64,000 nt of DNA from RGIG4079 sp045637505 (lineage in GTDB: Bacteria > Bacteroidota > Bacteroidia > Bacteroidales > Muribaculaceae), in assembly GCA_045637505.1 (NCBI GenBank), contig JAZTZO010000022.1:30789-94788 (forward strand), given 5' to 3'. A program made the position numbers and the translations under genes. The notes below the pieces were generated by a model. It was not told the DNA's origin, did not search any database, and saw nothing but the letters and a program-made list of their open reading frames with translations. This document shows, one piece after another, positions 17,740 to 26,615 of the stretch; position 1 is the stretch's first letter, and the number at the start of each line of letters is the position of its first letter.

Positions 17740-18723
17740 ATGAAATTTGTAAACATTATAATGCTTTCGTTGTGTTGGCTCATGGTTGCATGTTCGGCTA
17801 AAACCGAAACAAAATCGACCACTAACGAAGAGCCAACAACCATTAAACCTCGCATAGAGTTTAATGCCGATAGCGCCTATCGTAATGTAAAGACGCAGGT
17901 TGATTTTGGCCCACGCGTGCCCGGGTTGGATAGCCACGCTAAGTGTGCTCAATATCTTGCCGGTGAATTGCATCGATATGGTGCTGATGAGGTAATCGAA
18001 CAAAAAACTACCGTTACAGCCTTTAATGGCGATAAATTGCCTATTAATAACATTTTGGGCCAATTTAATAAAGATGCTGTGACAAGAGTGTTATTGCTTG
18101 CGCATTGGGACACTCGCCCTTGGGGTGATGAAGATGCCGATGAGAATAAGCGCAAAAGCCCTATCCCCGGAGCAAATGACGGAGCCAGTGGGGTGGGTGT
18201 GTTGCTCGAAGTCGCTCGTTGCTTGAGTATCGAAAAACCTGCAATAGGCGTTGATATTTTATTTGTCGATGCCGAAGACTATGGCGAAACAAAGGGCAAT
18301 AGTGAAAACTCTTGGTGCCTGGGTACTCAATATTGGGTAAAAAATCTACCTTATACACCCGAGCGAATGCCTATGTATGGCATATTGCTTGATATGGTAG
18401 GAGGTAAAGATGCAAAATTTCATCGCGAATATGCATCACAACAATTAGCAAGTGCGGTAGTTGACAAGGTGTGGACTATGGCAGTGGCATCGGGCTATGG
18501 CAATGTATTTGTCAATGAGATAGGAGGTAGTGTGATGGACGACCACATTTATGTCAATCAGGTGGGCATACCATGTATTGACATCATTGAAAATTTCAAT
18601 CAAGGCACGATGTCGTTTAACCCCACATGGCACACTCATGCCGATGATATGAGCAACATTAGCATCGCGACATTGAAGGCTACGGGACAAACTGTGGTGA
18701 ATGTAATTTATAACGAACAATAA
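17740..18723 (+). CDS. M28-family glutaminyl-cyclase-like lipoprotein
   Basis: 327 residues. Lipoprotein signal MKFVNIIMLSLCWLMVACSA (Cys about 19). The zinc-peptidase core shows LLAHWDTRPWGDED (first His and Asp), PGANDGASG (bridging Asp), VDAEDYGE (Glu), LLDMVGGKDA (Asp) and the late TWHTHADD His. This arrangement fits the M28 subgroup containing glutaminyl-peptide cyclotransferases, which form N-terminal pyroglutamate on exported proteins, a frequent modification in Bacteroidetes. Cyclase versus aminopeptidase cannot be settled by eye. sufE follows after 11 nt. Confidence 0.85.
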   Translation: MKFVNIIMLSLCWLMVACSAKTETKSTTNEEPTTIKPRIEFNADSAYRNVKTQVDFGPRVPGLDSHAKCAQYLAGELHRYGADEVIEQKTTVTAFNGDKLPINNILGQFNKDAVTRVLLLAHWDTRPWGDEDADENKRKSPIPGANDGASGVGVLLEVARCLSIEKPAIGVDILFVDAEDYGETKGNSENSWCLGTQYWVKNLPYTPERMPMYGILLDMVGGKDAKFHREYASQQLASAVVDKVWTMAVASGYGNVFVNEIGGSVMDDHIYVNQVGIPCIDIIENFNQGTMSFNPTWHTHADDMSNISIATLKATGQTVVNVIYNEQ

Positions 18724-18734
18724 ACAATAAGAAA

Positions 18735-19169
18735 ATGACTATAAATCAAATACAAGACGAAATTATCGACGAGTTTGTTGATATTGAAGACTGGATGGAT
18801 CGCTATGCCTATATCATTGACTTAGGCAATGCTCTCCCTGCCATAGATGAGAAATTCAAAACACCACAATACATCATCGAAGGGTGTCAAAGTCGTGTGT
18901 GGTTAAATGCCGAGCTCAATGATGAGGGTAAAATCATCTACACAGCCGATAGCGATGCGATTATCGTGAAAGGTATCATATCGTTGCTCATCAAAGTGCT
19001 TTCAGAGCACACTCCACAAGAAATCCTTGATGCCGACTTGTATTTTATCGATAAGATAGGGCTATCGGAACACCTTTCGCCCACTCGCAGCAACGGGCTT
19101 GTGGCAATGGTGAAGCAAATGAAAGTATATGCATTTGCTTTCAATGCAAAAATGCAAGCCGAAGGATAA
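18735..19169 (+). CDS. sufE: SufE-type sulfur acceptor protein
   Basis: 144 residues. SufE accepts persulfide sulfur from the SufS cysteine desulfurase and passes it to the Fe-S scaffold. The active-site cysteine lies in YIIEGCQSRVW (Cys51, the same position as in E. coli SufE), and the HLSPTRSNG motif near residue 118 is also typical. Full length. No other suf genes are adjacent; it is cotranscribed with the M28 lipoprotein gene. Confidence 0.92.
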   Translation: MTINQIQDEIIDEFVDIEDWMDRYAYIIDLGNALPAIDEKFKTPQYIIEGCQSRVWLNAELNDEGKIIYTADSDAIIVKGIISLLIKVLSEHTPQEILDADLYFIDKIGLSEHLSPTRSNGLVAMVKQMKVYAFAFNAKMQAEG

Positions 19170-19214
19170 TGAATTGAAATCAAATTAATTATTAACTAAA
19201 TAAAATTCAGAATT

Positions 19215-20774
19215 ATGTTTAAGAACCACCCTAAAGGATTAATTCCGGCGGCTCTTGCCAATATGGGCGAGCGTTTCGGATATTACATCATGAACGCGGT
19301 TTTGGTGCTTTTCCTTTGCTCTAAATTTGGGTTAAGTGAAGAAACATCAGGAACTATCTATTCATTCTTCTATGCTGGAATTTATATTCTTGCTTTACTT
19401 GGCGGTTTGATTGCCGACAAAACTCAAAATTATAAAGGTACAATTAAGACTGGTCTTTGTATCATGGCCATCGGCTATGTAGTATTGGCAATACCCATTT
19501 TGGCTACAAGCGAAAATTCTACATGGCTATTAGTTCTCACCTGTGCAGCATTGTTTATGATTGCATTTGGTAATGGTCTCTTTAAAGGAAACTTGCAAGC
19601 AGTAGTGGGTCAAATGTATGATGACCTTGAAGCTGAAGCAGCAAAGAAAGGCCCCGAAGCACTTGCTCAAGCAAAAGACAAACGCGACTCGGGTTTCCAA
19701 ATTTTTTATGTATTTATTAATGTAGGTGGACTTATTGCTCCTTTCGTTGCTCCTATTCTTCGCGAATGGTGGCTCGAAGCTAATAACTTCATCTATAATG
19801 CAAAACTTCCTGAACTTTGTCACCAATTCTTGGCTAATGGTTCGGCAATGGAAGCTTCGGCTCTTGCTAACCTTAATGATATGATGACTCAAGCAGGTGG
19901 TTCAATTGCCGACCTTGCTGCTTCTTGCCAAAGCTACCTACAAGTATTTAACGAAGGTATTCACTACTCATTTATTGCTTCGGTAGTGGCTATGCTCATT
20001 TCGTTGGTAGTATTTATGGTTTATCAAAGAATATTCCCTACACCTGCAAAGAAAAAAGCTGTTGAGTCGGTTAAATATACTGCCGAAGAAAAAGCTGCAA
20101 TGGCTAAAGAAATTAAACAACGCATGTATGCTCTCTTTGCAGTGCTTGGTGTGGTTATCTTCTTCTGGTTCTCATTCCACCAAAATGGTATGTCGCTTTC
20201 ATTCTTTGCTCGCGACTTCGTTGACTCTACTGCTGTTGCTCCCGAAATTTGGCAAGCTATCAACCCATTCTTCGTGATTGTGTTGACTCCTATTATCATG
20301 GCATTGTTTGCGGCATTGGCTCGTAAGGGTAAAGAGATTTCAACTCCTCGCAAAATTGCTATCGGTATGTTCATTGCCGGTTTGGCATTCTTGTTCCTTG
20401 CTATTTTCTCTTACATTAAAGGTTATCCATCGGCCGACGCTTACAAAGCGCTTCCTATTGCAGAACAAACTGCAAATCAAGCACACTGGTGGGTATTAAT
20501 CGCAGTTTATTTCTTCTTGACAGTTGCTGAGTTGTTTATCTCGCCACTTGGATTGTCATTTGTGTCAAAAGTGGCTCCAAAACACCTCCTCGGTCTTTGT
20601 CAAGGTTTATGGCTTGGTGCAACAGCACTCGGTAACCTATTGTTATGGATTGGCCCATTGATGTATAACCAATGGCCTATTTGGTTGTGCTGGGCTGTGT
20701 TCCTTGTAGTGTGTCTCATCTCTATGGGTGTGATGCTCGGTATGGTTAAATGGCTCGAACGCGTTACTAAGTAA
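19215..20774 (+). CDS. POT-family (proton-dependent oligopeptide type) MFS transporter
   Basis: 519 residues with about 12-14 membrane segments. The N-terminus shows NMGERFGYYIM, the family's ExxERFxYY motif with the first Glu replaced by Asn, and later ADKTQNYKGTIKTG. A long hydrophilic insertion (about 135-150 and 195-250) and FHQNGMSLSFFARDF in TM7 follow the POT layout of Bacteroidetes. Likely an inner-membrane di-/tripeptide symporter; the substrate is inferred. Own terminator downstream. Confidence 0.85.
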   Translation: MFKNHPKGLIPAALANMGERFGYYIMNAVLVLFLCSKFGLSEETSGTIYSFFYAGIYILALLGGLIADKTQNYKGTIKTGLCIMAIGYVVLAIPILATSENSTWLLVLTCAALFMIAFGNGLFKGNLQAVVGQMYDDLEAEAAKKGPEALAQAKDKRDSGFQIFYVFINVGGLIAPFVAPILREWWLEANNFIYNAKLPELCHQFLANGSAMEASALANLNDMMTQAGGSIADLAASCQSYLQVFNEGIHYSFIASVVAMLISLVVFMVYQRIFPTPAKKKAVESVKYTAEEKAAMAKEIKQRMYALFAVLGVVIFFWFSFHQNGMSLSFFARDFVDSTAVAPEIWQAINPFFVIVLTPIIMALFAALARKGKEISTPRKIAIGMFIAGLAFLFLAIFSYIKGYPSADAYKALPIAEQTANQAHWWVLIAVYFFLTVAELFISPLGLSFVSKVAPKHLLGLCQGLWLGATALGNLLLWIGPLMYNQWPIWLCWAVFLVVCLISMGVMLGMVKWLERVTK

Positions 20775-20795
20775 TTATAGCCTACACATAATATG

Positions 20796-20834
20796 CAAGC
20801 CCCACTCCATGATGGAATGTGGGGCTTGTTTTTT
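20796..20834 (+). terminator. Terminator of the POT transporter gene
   Basis: CAAGCCCCAC pairs with GTGGGGCTTG across a 13-nt loop and is followed by TTTTTTTA. Confidence 0.85.
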
Positions 20835-20856
20835 ATCCTAATGAATGTGCTTTTTC

Positions 20857-20906
20857 GGAAAACGCACCTTTTTGAGGGTGAAATTTATAGGAAAACGCAC
20901 CTTTTT
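20857..20906. repeat. Two direct copies of a 17-bp sequence
   Basis: GGAAAACGCACCTTTTT occurs at 20857-20873 and 20890-20906, 33 bp apart, in the short spacer between the POT terminator and the end of the WYL gene. Meaning unknown. Confidence 0.6.
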
Positions 20907-20952
20907 CAAGATATGGGCTAAAAGAATGTGCATCGTTGGCCCCTATCTTGTG

Positions 20953-21969
20953 TTATTCGATATCGTCGTATAGTGTCAATGTGTTTTCGAGATTTTGTTT
21001 CATGAGTCGAGCCATAAACTTGGGAGATATGATTTTTATGCCACCAGTGTAGCTCGAAAATATTGAATAAAGTTCATAATTTACCACCACTTTAATGCTG
21101 AAAGTTGTGCCATTTTCATCTTCCTTTATTACTTTTTGAGAATGGTGGATAGGTTTAGTCTTAATGTAGTTGCTCTCCTTTTTTGAGGCCCAAAACACGA
21201 CCTTCATAGGGCGGTGATTGAGATTTTTGCTCACTCCCACTACATCATCATAGAATGTTTCTTTATCAAATTGAGGGTTTTCTTTATATTCAACATCTAT
21301 AGCTGGCTCAATTGACACAATGCGGTCGAGAGCAAAATTAAATAATGTGAGATCTTCGTCGGCGCATCCTATCATGAACCATCGGTTGCGAAACTCTTTG
21401 AGTAGATAGGGGTGGAACACCATCGTCATTTCGTTGGTGTTATAAGGTTTATATCTCACCACGATGGGTTGTCGTTTGAGTATATAGTTATAGATGGGGT
21501 TGAGGAGTTTTAGCCCTTTGAGATTGGGGACACTATCGAAATGAATAATAGGTGCGCGGTTTTCTTTACTTATTAATAGTTTCTCTTGCAAACGGCCTAT
21601 GACATCGCTCATCTCGGCAAATTGGTCAAAGTCTTCAAGTTGTCGTAGCATATCAACGGCCTCGTTTAGTACTTCGTAGTCGTTTTGCGATAGTGGCATG
21701 TTAGAGATTGAAAAATCGGGGTCGGAATAACGATAATATTTGTGATTATAAACCTCGATAGGTGCGTTATACCCCAATTTGTCGGAGCGCATCATCTGTA
21801 TGTCGCTCTGTACAGTGCGCACCGATACGCCTCGAGTAATCCCCTCGGCATCGTAGATAGCATCGCTACATGCTTCCACAAGGTCATTAAGGGTCCATTG
21901 ACGGTGACGACGACGCAAGCAATTGTCGATTGTTTTGTAACGAATTAATGCGTTTTTATTGGCTGGCAT
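20953..21969 (-). CDS. WYL-domain transcriptional regulator
   Basis: 338 residues from the ATG at 21967-21969. An in-frame TTG 13 codons upstream overlaps the promoter and is rejected. N-terminal winged-helix DNA-binding part (about 1-95, RRRHRQWTLNDLVEACSDAIY and SVRTVQSDIQMMRSD), then a WYL domain (about 145-240, with VVRYKPYN and KEFRNRWFMIGC) and a WCX-like C-terminal part. WYL domains bind nucleic acid or nucleotide ligands and regulate DNA- or RNA-damage responses. Divergent from rtcB across a perfect palindrome, so it probably controls rtcB and itself. Confidence 0.9.
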   Translation of the reverse strand: MPANKNALIRYKTIDNCLRRRHRQWTLNDLVEACSDAIYDAEGITRGVSVRTVQSDIQMMRSDKLGYNAPIEVYNHKYYRYSDPDFSISNMPLSQNDYEVLNEAVDMLRQLEDFDQFAEMSDVIGRLQEKLLISKENRAPIIHFDSVPNLKGLKLLNPIYNYILKRQPIVVRYKPYNTNEMTMVFHPYLLKEFRNRWFMIGCADEDLTLFNFALDRIVSIEPAIDVEYKENPQFDKETFYDDVVGVSKNLNHRPMKVVFWASKKESNYIKTKPIHHSQKVIKEDENGTTFSIKVVVNYELYSIFSSYTGGIKIISPKFMARLMKQNLENTLTLYDDIE

Positions 21970-22005
21970 AGGTTGTTTATTATGTGTTTTAGTAATTATT
22001 TCGCT

Positions 22006-22037
22006 CAAAAGTAGTGATTTTTTTATTACTGCGCAAA
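22006..22037 (-). promoter_or_regulatory. Promoter of the WYL regulator gene
   Basis: The reverse strand reads TTTG (22037-22034), 20 bp, TACTTTTG (22013-22006). The -33 box lies inside the palindrome at 22028-22050, so binding there should affect this promoter. Confidence 0.75.
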
Positions 22038-22050
22038 TAGATTGCGCAGT
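22028..22050. promoter_or_regulatory. Palindromic operator between the WYL gene and rtcB
   Basis: Perfect 9-bp arms ACTGCGCAA and TTGCGCAGT with a 5-bp spacer. It covers the -33 box of the WYL gene and ends 7 bp before the rtcB -7 box, the expected place for an autoregulating activator/repressor site. Confidence 0.8.
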
Positions 22051-22057
22051 GGGCGTA

Positions 22058-22065
22058 TAATTTTG
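22058..22065 (+). promoter_or_regulatory. rtcB -7 box
   Basis: TAATTTTG fits TAnnTTTG, 45 nt before the rtcB start. There is no TTTG at the -33 distance; the palindrome occupies that place, which suggests dependence on an activator. Confidence 0.55.
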
Positions 22066-22109
22066 TGCCGTTAAACCTTATCTACGATATATAACTAACA
22101 TTTATTTTA

Positions 22110-23282
22110 ATGATTGTAAAACTTATTAATGACCGTCCAGTAAAAATTTGGACCGATTATGTGGAAGCTTCGGCAATGGTGCAGATTGAAAATCTCGCCC
22201 GACTTCCATTTATGTATCATCATTTGGCAGTGATGCCCGATGTGCATACCGGTATGGGCATGCCTATAGGTGGCGTTTTGGCATGCGTGGATACCGTGAT
22301 ACCCAACGCGGTGGGTGTGGATATTGGCTGTGGAATGTGTGCCGTGAAAACATCGATAAAAACTGCCGATATTGATTACCTTGAGTTCCGTAAACGAGTG
22401 TTGTCAAAGGTGCGTGAGATTATTCCGTTAGGAATGTCTCACCACAAGCAACCACAAGATGAATCGGTGATGCCTACTGGATATGATGTTGACTTGATGT
22501 GGGTGGTGAAAGAGCAATATCAATCGGCATTGCGACAGGTGGGTACGCTTGGTGGTGGAAATCACTTTATTGAGTTTCAGCGCGATGAGGAAGATAATCT
22601 TTGGATTATGATTCACTCGGGTAGCCGCAATCTGGGTAAAATGGTGGGCGACTATTACAACAAAAAGGCGGTGGCGCTAAATAAAAAATGGCATTCGGAG
22701 GTTGATCCATCTATGCGACTTGCTTTTTTACCATTTCATTCTCCCGAATTTGGCGAATACTGGCGTGAGATGCAATATTGCATTGACTTTGCGTTGTGTA
22801 ATCGCAAGTTGATGATGAGTCGCATACAAGATGTGTTGGAATCGGTGTTTCCCGAAATTGAATTTGAGCCTATGATTAACATCGCACACAATTATGCAGC
22901 ATGGGAAACTCACTTTGGAAAGAATGTGGTAGTACATCGCAAAGGCGCAACATTTGCCGGAAAGGGTACTATCGGTATCATTCCTGGGTCGCAAGGCACT
23001 GCATCTTATATTGTTGAAGGGTTGGGAAATCCCGAGTCATTTAATAGCTGTTCGCATGGCGCCGGGCGAGTGTTGAGTCGCACTGCTGCGATAAACCAAC
23101 TTGATATGGAAGTCGAGGTGCAACGCCTCAATGAACGAGGCATAATTCATGCTATTCGCAATAAGAGCGACTTGCAAGAAGCCCCCAGCGCATATAAAGA
23201 TATTGATGAAGTGATTAATAATCAGCTCGATTTGATTGCAGTTAAAACACGCCTATTGCCTATCGCAGTGATAAAAGGGTAG
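22110..23282 (+). CDS. rtcB: RNA-splicing ligase RtcB
   Basis: 390 residues. RtcB joins 2',3'-cyclic-phosphate or 3'-phosphate RNA ends to 5'-OH ends using GTP and Mn2+, repairing cleaved tRNA or rRNA. Metal/GMP-site motifs are DIGCGMC (71-77, metal Cys74), GGGNHFIEF (148-156), HSGSRN (169-174), HN (260-261), IPGSQGT (291-297) and SHGAGR (315-320) with the guanylated His316. This is the shorter bacterial form (E. coli 408). No archease or rtcA gene adjoins it; the partner is the divergent WYL regulator. Confidence 0.96.
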   Translation: MIVKLINDRPVKIWTDYVEASAMVQIENLARLPFMYHHLAVMPDVHTGMGMPIGGVLACVDTVIPNAVGVDIGCGMCAVKTSIKTADIDYLEFRKRVLSKVREIIPLGMSHHKQPQDESVMPTGYDVDLMWVVKEQYQSALRQVGTLGGGNHFIEFQRDEEDNLWIMIHSGSRNLGKMVGDYYNKKAVALNKKWHSEVDPSMRLAFLPFHSPEFGEYWREMQYCIDFALCNRKLMMSRIQDVLESVFPEIEFEPMINIAHNYAAWETHFGKNVVVHRKGATFAGKGTIGIIPGSQGTASYIVEGLGNPESFNSCSHGAGRVLSRTAAINQLDMEVEVQRLNERGIIHAIRNKSDLQEAPSAYKDIDEVINNQLDLIAVKTRLLPIAVIKG

Positions 23283-23345
23283 TTAATCCTAAAATCGGTT
23301 TGACCTATTGTGCCCAAAATTTGTTTATACAAAAAAGATGATGTA

Positions 23346-23376
23346 TTTGAATTTAGAATAAAATATATTACCTTTG
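23346..23376 (+). promoter_or_regulatory. Promoter of the cytidylate-kinase-like gene
   Basis: TTTG (23346-23349), 19 bp, TACCTTTG (23369-23376). The predicted start of transcription near 23383 leaves a leader of only about 16 nt before the ATG at 23399. Confidence 0.75.
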
Positions 23377-23398
23377 AGCAACCTTAAATTTTGTGATT

Positions 23399-24040
23399 AT
23401 GAACGAGGATAAAAATTTTGTGATTACCATAGGTCGCCAATTTGGTAGTGGTGGACGCGAATTGGGAAAAATGCTTGCATCAACTTTTGGAATAGAATAC
23501 TACGATAAAGAACTATTGCAAGAGGCAGCCAAGCAAGCAGGAATGTGTCCCGAAATTTTTGCGCAAAGCGATGAGCGCGCTCCATCTTTTTTGAGTGGAA
23601 TTTTTGCAGTAGGAGCAGGCTATAATCCGGCATCATGCTATACATGTTCATCAACTTTGACAAGTGATGGTGTGTATAATGCACAAAGCGAGTTTATTCG
23701 TAAAATTGCCAATGAAAAGTCGTGTGTCATCGTGGGCCGTAGTGCCGACTATGTGTTGCGTGAGCACCCTCGCTGTCTTAATATTTTTGTTCATTCATCT
23801 GAAGAGGATTGCATCGCTCGCATAATGCGTCGCGGCGATAAACCCACCCCCGAGCAAGCTCGCTCTATTGCACATAAAACAAATAAATTGCGTGCCAACT
23901 ACTACAATTTCTACACCGATAAGCGGTGGGGCGATGCTGCAAGTTATGACCTCACAATCAATACATCGTTGCTCAAGATGGAAGATTCTGTGGCTATTGT
24001 TGCCGAGTATATCCGCCGCCGATTTGGAATAAAACTATAA
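23399..24040 (+). CDS. Cytidylate-kinase-like P-loop protein
   Basis: 213 residues from the ATG at 23399, preferred over an in-frame GTG two codons upstream. The N-terminus ITIGRQFGSGGRELGKMLA is the variant P-loop of the cytidylate kinase-like family (Cytidylate_kin2), followed by YYDKELLQEAA; a lid-like Arg-rich stretch (IARIMRRGDKPTPEQAR) and NYYNFYTDKRWGD come later. The genuine CMP kinase is probably elsewhere. The substrate is unproven. It shares a bidirectional terminator with the convergent DUF308 gene. Confidence 0.85.
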   Translation: MNEDKNFVITIGRQFGSGGRELGKMLASTFGIEYYDKELLQEAAKQAGMCPEIFAQSDERAPSFLSGIFAVGAGYNPASCYTCSSTLTSDGVYNAQSEFIRKIANEKSCVIVGRSADYVLREHPRCLNIFVHSSEEDCIARIMRRGDKPTPEQARSIAHKTNKLRANYYNFYTDKRWGDAASYDLTINTSLLKMEDSVAIVAEYIRRRFGIKL

Positions 24041-24063
24041 TACCCACTATTGTAACAAAAATA

Positions 24064-24095
24064 AACGAGGAGAATTTAACCAAATTCTCCTCGTT
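24064..24095. terminator. Bidirectional terminator
   Basis: AACGAGGAGAATTT pairs with AAATTCTCCTCGTT around a short loop, with A/T-rich flanks on both sides, between convergent genes. Confidence 0.85.
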
Positions 24096-24116
24096 GTTAT
24101 TTATAAGGGGGGTGGA

Positions 24117-24728
24117 TTATTTCACTTCTTCTACATCAATCACCTCGGCTTCAACCGTCTTCTTTGTGGGCGACTTTACTTTGCGAGTGAGCCACATTTC
24201 GATAAATGCATTAATCGCAAAAATAATAAAACCTATGCCAGTCATCAACACGATGTGATGGGGTAGAAGAGTGGCTTTGTCAATAAATATAATTGAAGCA
24301 CCTAAAGCAATCAATATCATCGGGAAGATGTAGAGCCACAACGGAAGGCGAATAGGACGGAATGCCATGCCCATAGCACATGCATGGAAGCATCCACCAA
24401 AGATGAGAATCGATCCAAAAATCAATGGAAGGAATTTGATGAAAAGTTCGGTCCAACCAATCATTGAGATTCCCATAATTACACTCCCCACGGCCGAAAT
24501 CAATCCACACACCACATGAAAGCGCGAGGGTTGATTACTTTTTTTATTGTCGAGTGCCTCTTGTTTGATGCTCGAAAGTGTAGCGATATTGATTATGCCA
24601 GGGATGATGAAAATAATGCCCAACGCAATAATTAACCCAGTAAACACATCGAGTGTGTGGATTATAGTTAACACAATGCCTGCTATAAATATTAGCAACG
24701 ACATTAGTAATGCTGTTTTTGTTTTCAT
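24117..24728 (-). CDS. DUF308/HdeD-like membrane protein
   Basis: 203 residues with about six hydrophobic segments in three similar hairpins (LLMSLLIFIAGIVLTI, GLIIALGIIFIIPGI, LPLIFGSILIFGG and others), the layout of HdeD/DUF308 inner-membrane proteins. The C-terminal tail (about 180-203) is charged and acidic. HdeD in E. coli is linked to acid resistance; that role is not established here. Confidence 0.75.
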   Translation of the reverse strand: MKTKTALLMSLLIFIAGIVLTIIHTLDVFTGLIIALGIIFIIPGIINIATLSSIKQEALDNKKSNQPSRFHVVCGLISAVGSVIMGISMIGWTELFIKFLPLIFGSILIFGGCFHACAMGMAFRPIRLPLWLYIFPMILIALGASIIFIDKATLLPHHIVLMTGIGFIIFAINAFIEMWLTRKVKSPTKKTVEAEVIDVEEVK

Positions 24729-24784
24729 AATTATGCGATATTTTATTTGTTGGTTAAGGGAGTTTATAAATTCTACAAATCATT

Positions 24785-25180
24785 TTAAAGCCCTTTTAAT
24801 ATATTATAAAACGAACGAGGGAGTATAATGTTTTCCACATCAAGAGCATTTATAAATAGAGGGGCAATCTCTTCGTCGCGAAAGCCGGCAATACCACACC
24901 CTATGCGAGTAACAAAAAATTTCAGTTCTTCGTGGTTGCGCGCAAATTTGATAAAATCATCTACATAGGGAGCTATCGTTTCCACACCACCTTGCATAGT
25001 GGGGATAGCATATGTCTGTCCGGTGAGACCTACACCCACGCCCCATTCGGCTCCAAAAAAGTTGTGAGCCACTCGAGCAGCACCACCCATGTGTGCACCT
25101 TGTAGATTGCTGCCAAAAACAAAAATCTCATTTTCGTTGAGACTCTTAATTAAGTCGGGAGTGAATTCAATCGATTTCAT
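24785..25180 (-). CDS. Macro-like (A1S_2505-type) small protein
   Basis: 131 residues. IFVFGSNLQGAHMGGAAR near the N-terminus, then FGAEWGVGVGLTGQTYAIPT and RIGCGIAGF match a compact macrodomain-like family often annotated as phage-related A1S_2505-type proteins. Macrodomains bind or hydrolyse ADP-ribose derivatives; activity here is inference. It stands alone next to the DUF308 gene, with an AT-rich spacer of about 200 nt upstream in which I see no clear promoter. Confidence 0.7.
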   Translation of the reverse strand: MKSIEFTPDLIKSLNENEIFVFGSNLQGAHMGGAARVAHNFFGAEWGVGVGLTGQTYAIPTMQGGVETIAPYVDDFIKFARNHEELKFFVTRIGCGIAGFRDEEIAPLFINALDVENIILPRSFYNILKGL

Positions 25181-25389
25181 ATTGTTACGACTATTATAAT
25201 TTATTTTTCAATCACAAATTTAATTAAATATTGCGATTAAAGAAATAATTAAGATGTGATTAGTTGATTTTGCAACAAATTCAATCGTTTCAATATGGCA
25301 TTTTCCACAATATCTTGTAAATTTGCATTGAGATAAGGTGTATTTATACCTATGGTGATAGATTATAAACATAAAAACCTGATAAACCA

Positions 25390-26505
25390 ATGAAAACAAT
25401 CAATCGACTTATTTTATTGCTCGTAGTGGCAATGATGTGTGGCTCGGTGGCAAAGGCTGCCGATGAAAAGCCTGTGAAGTATATAAATGCTAAAGACCTT
25501 CGCATCATCAATCGTGGGTGGACCAATACTATTCGCGATTATGACCGATTGCCAGCATTTCTCAAAGACAGCGTGCGCGATGTGTTGTGGGAACGCAGTC
25601 AATGCAGTTCGGGCATAGCAGTGCGTTTTGCAACCAACTCTACATCGGTAGGCGTGAAATATCGCCTTTTGTGGGATACACACATGAAACATATGGCCGA
25701 CACAGGGTTGAAAGGTACCGACCTTTATATCCATGAAGGTGACTCGGTGTGGCGCCATGTTAATACCAATCGTCCTTATACCGACTCGCTCAAATGGTGT
25801 AAAAGCACTTATGTGTCAAATGTAGAACCTCGCATGCAAGAATATATGGTGTATCTACCTCTTTATGATGGCATCGAAGAACTTTATATCGCTGTAGATA
25901 GCACAGCGACAATCACTTGTGGTAACCCCGATTTGATTAGCGATAAAAAGAAAATCATCGCCTATGGCACAAGTATTCTTCAAGGTGGCTGTGCCTCTCG
26001 CACAGGCATGGCTGCAACAAACATTTTGAGCCGTGAACTCAACTGCGAAATAGTAAATATAGGTATAAGTGGCGAGGGAAAGATGGACTATTGTATGGCA
26101 CGCGCTATGGCCGACATTGCCGATGCCGACCTTTTCCTTATCGACCCAATACCCAACTGCACAGAGATGATGTGCGACACTCTCACATACGACTTCGTGA
26201 ATATCATTCGCAAGGCACGCCCCGATATCCCCATCGTGATGGTCGAAGGTCCTATTTATCCCTATGCGCGCTACGACAAGTCAATGGGAGCATATCTACC
26301 TCGCAAAAATGCAGCATTCCGTCGCAATTATGAAAAGTTGATGGCCGAAAACCCCAATAATCTCTATTATGTTGATTGCCTAAACCTCGACGGCGTTGAA
26401 GATGACGGCACAGTCGATGGCATTCACCTCACCGACCTCGGCTTTAAATATTACGCTGCAAAACTATTCCCCGTTCTCCTTCCATTGGTAGAGAAAATGA
26501 AATAG
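25390..26505 (+). CDS. Secreted SGNH/GDSL hydrolase
   Basis: 371 residues. Signal peptide about 1-23 (ILLLVVAMMCGSVAKA). Residues ~35-180 form a beta-sandwich N-terminal domain and ~185-371 the SGNH hydrolase: the block-I nucleophile lies in AYGTSILQGG, the oxyanion Gly/Asn in ISGEGKMDY and IDPIPNCTE, and the catalytic Asp/His pair in VDGIHLTD. Two-domain proteins like this are common in Bacteroidetes and act as carbohydrate or lipid esterases in the periplasm or at the surface. No polysaccharide-utilisation genes surround it. Confidence 0.87.
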   Translation: MKTINRLILLLVVAMMCGSVAKAADEKPVKYINAKDLRIINRGWTNTIRDYDRLPAFLKDSVRDVLWERSQCSSGIAVRFATNSTSVGVKYRLLWDTHMKHMADTGLKGTDLYIHEGDSVWRHVNTNRPYTDSLKWCKSTYVSNVEPRMQEYMVYLPLYDGIEELYIAVDSTATITCGNPDLISDKKKIIAYGTSILQGGCASRTGMAATNILSRELNCEIVNIGISGEGKMDYCMARAMADIADADLFLIDPIPNCTEMMCDTLTYDFVNIIRKARPDIPIVMVEGPIYPYARYDKSMGAYLPRKNAAFRRNYEKLMAENPNNLYYVDCLNLDGVEDDGTVDGIHLTDLGFKYYAAKLFPVLLPLVEKMK

Positions 26506-26525
26506 AAAAATTGTTGCAATAAGAA

Positions 26526-26570
26526 TAACATAGGCGAGCCACAATGGCTCGCCTATGTTATTTGTTTTAT
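26526..26570 (+). terminator. Terminator of the SGNH hydrolase gene
   Basis: A 15-bp perfect stem (TAACATAGGCGAGCC with GGCTCGCCTATGTTA, 5-nt loop) followed by TTTGTTTTAT. Confidence 0.85.
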
Positions 26571-26615
26571 TAGAACCCTAACGACTTTAGGGGTTTTAGA
26601 ATCTTATACTCCAGG

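Noticed and set aside
21970..22008. TTG start of the WYL regulator 13 codons upstream
   Set aside because: It overlaps the -7 box of its own promoter; the ATG at 21969 lies downstream of the expected transcription start.
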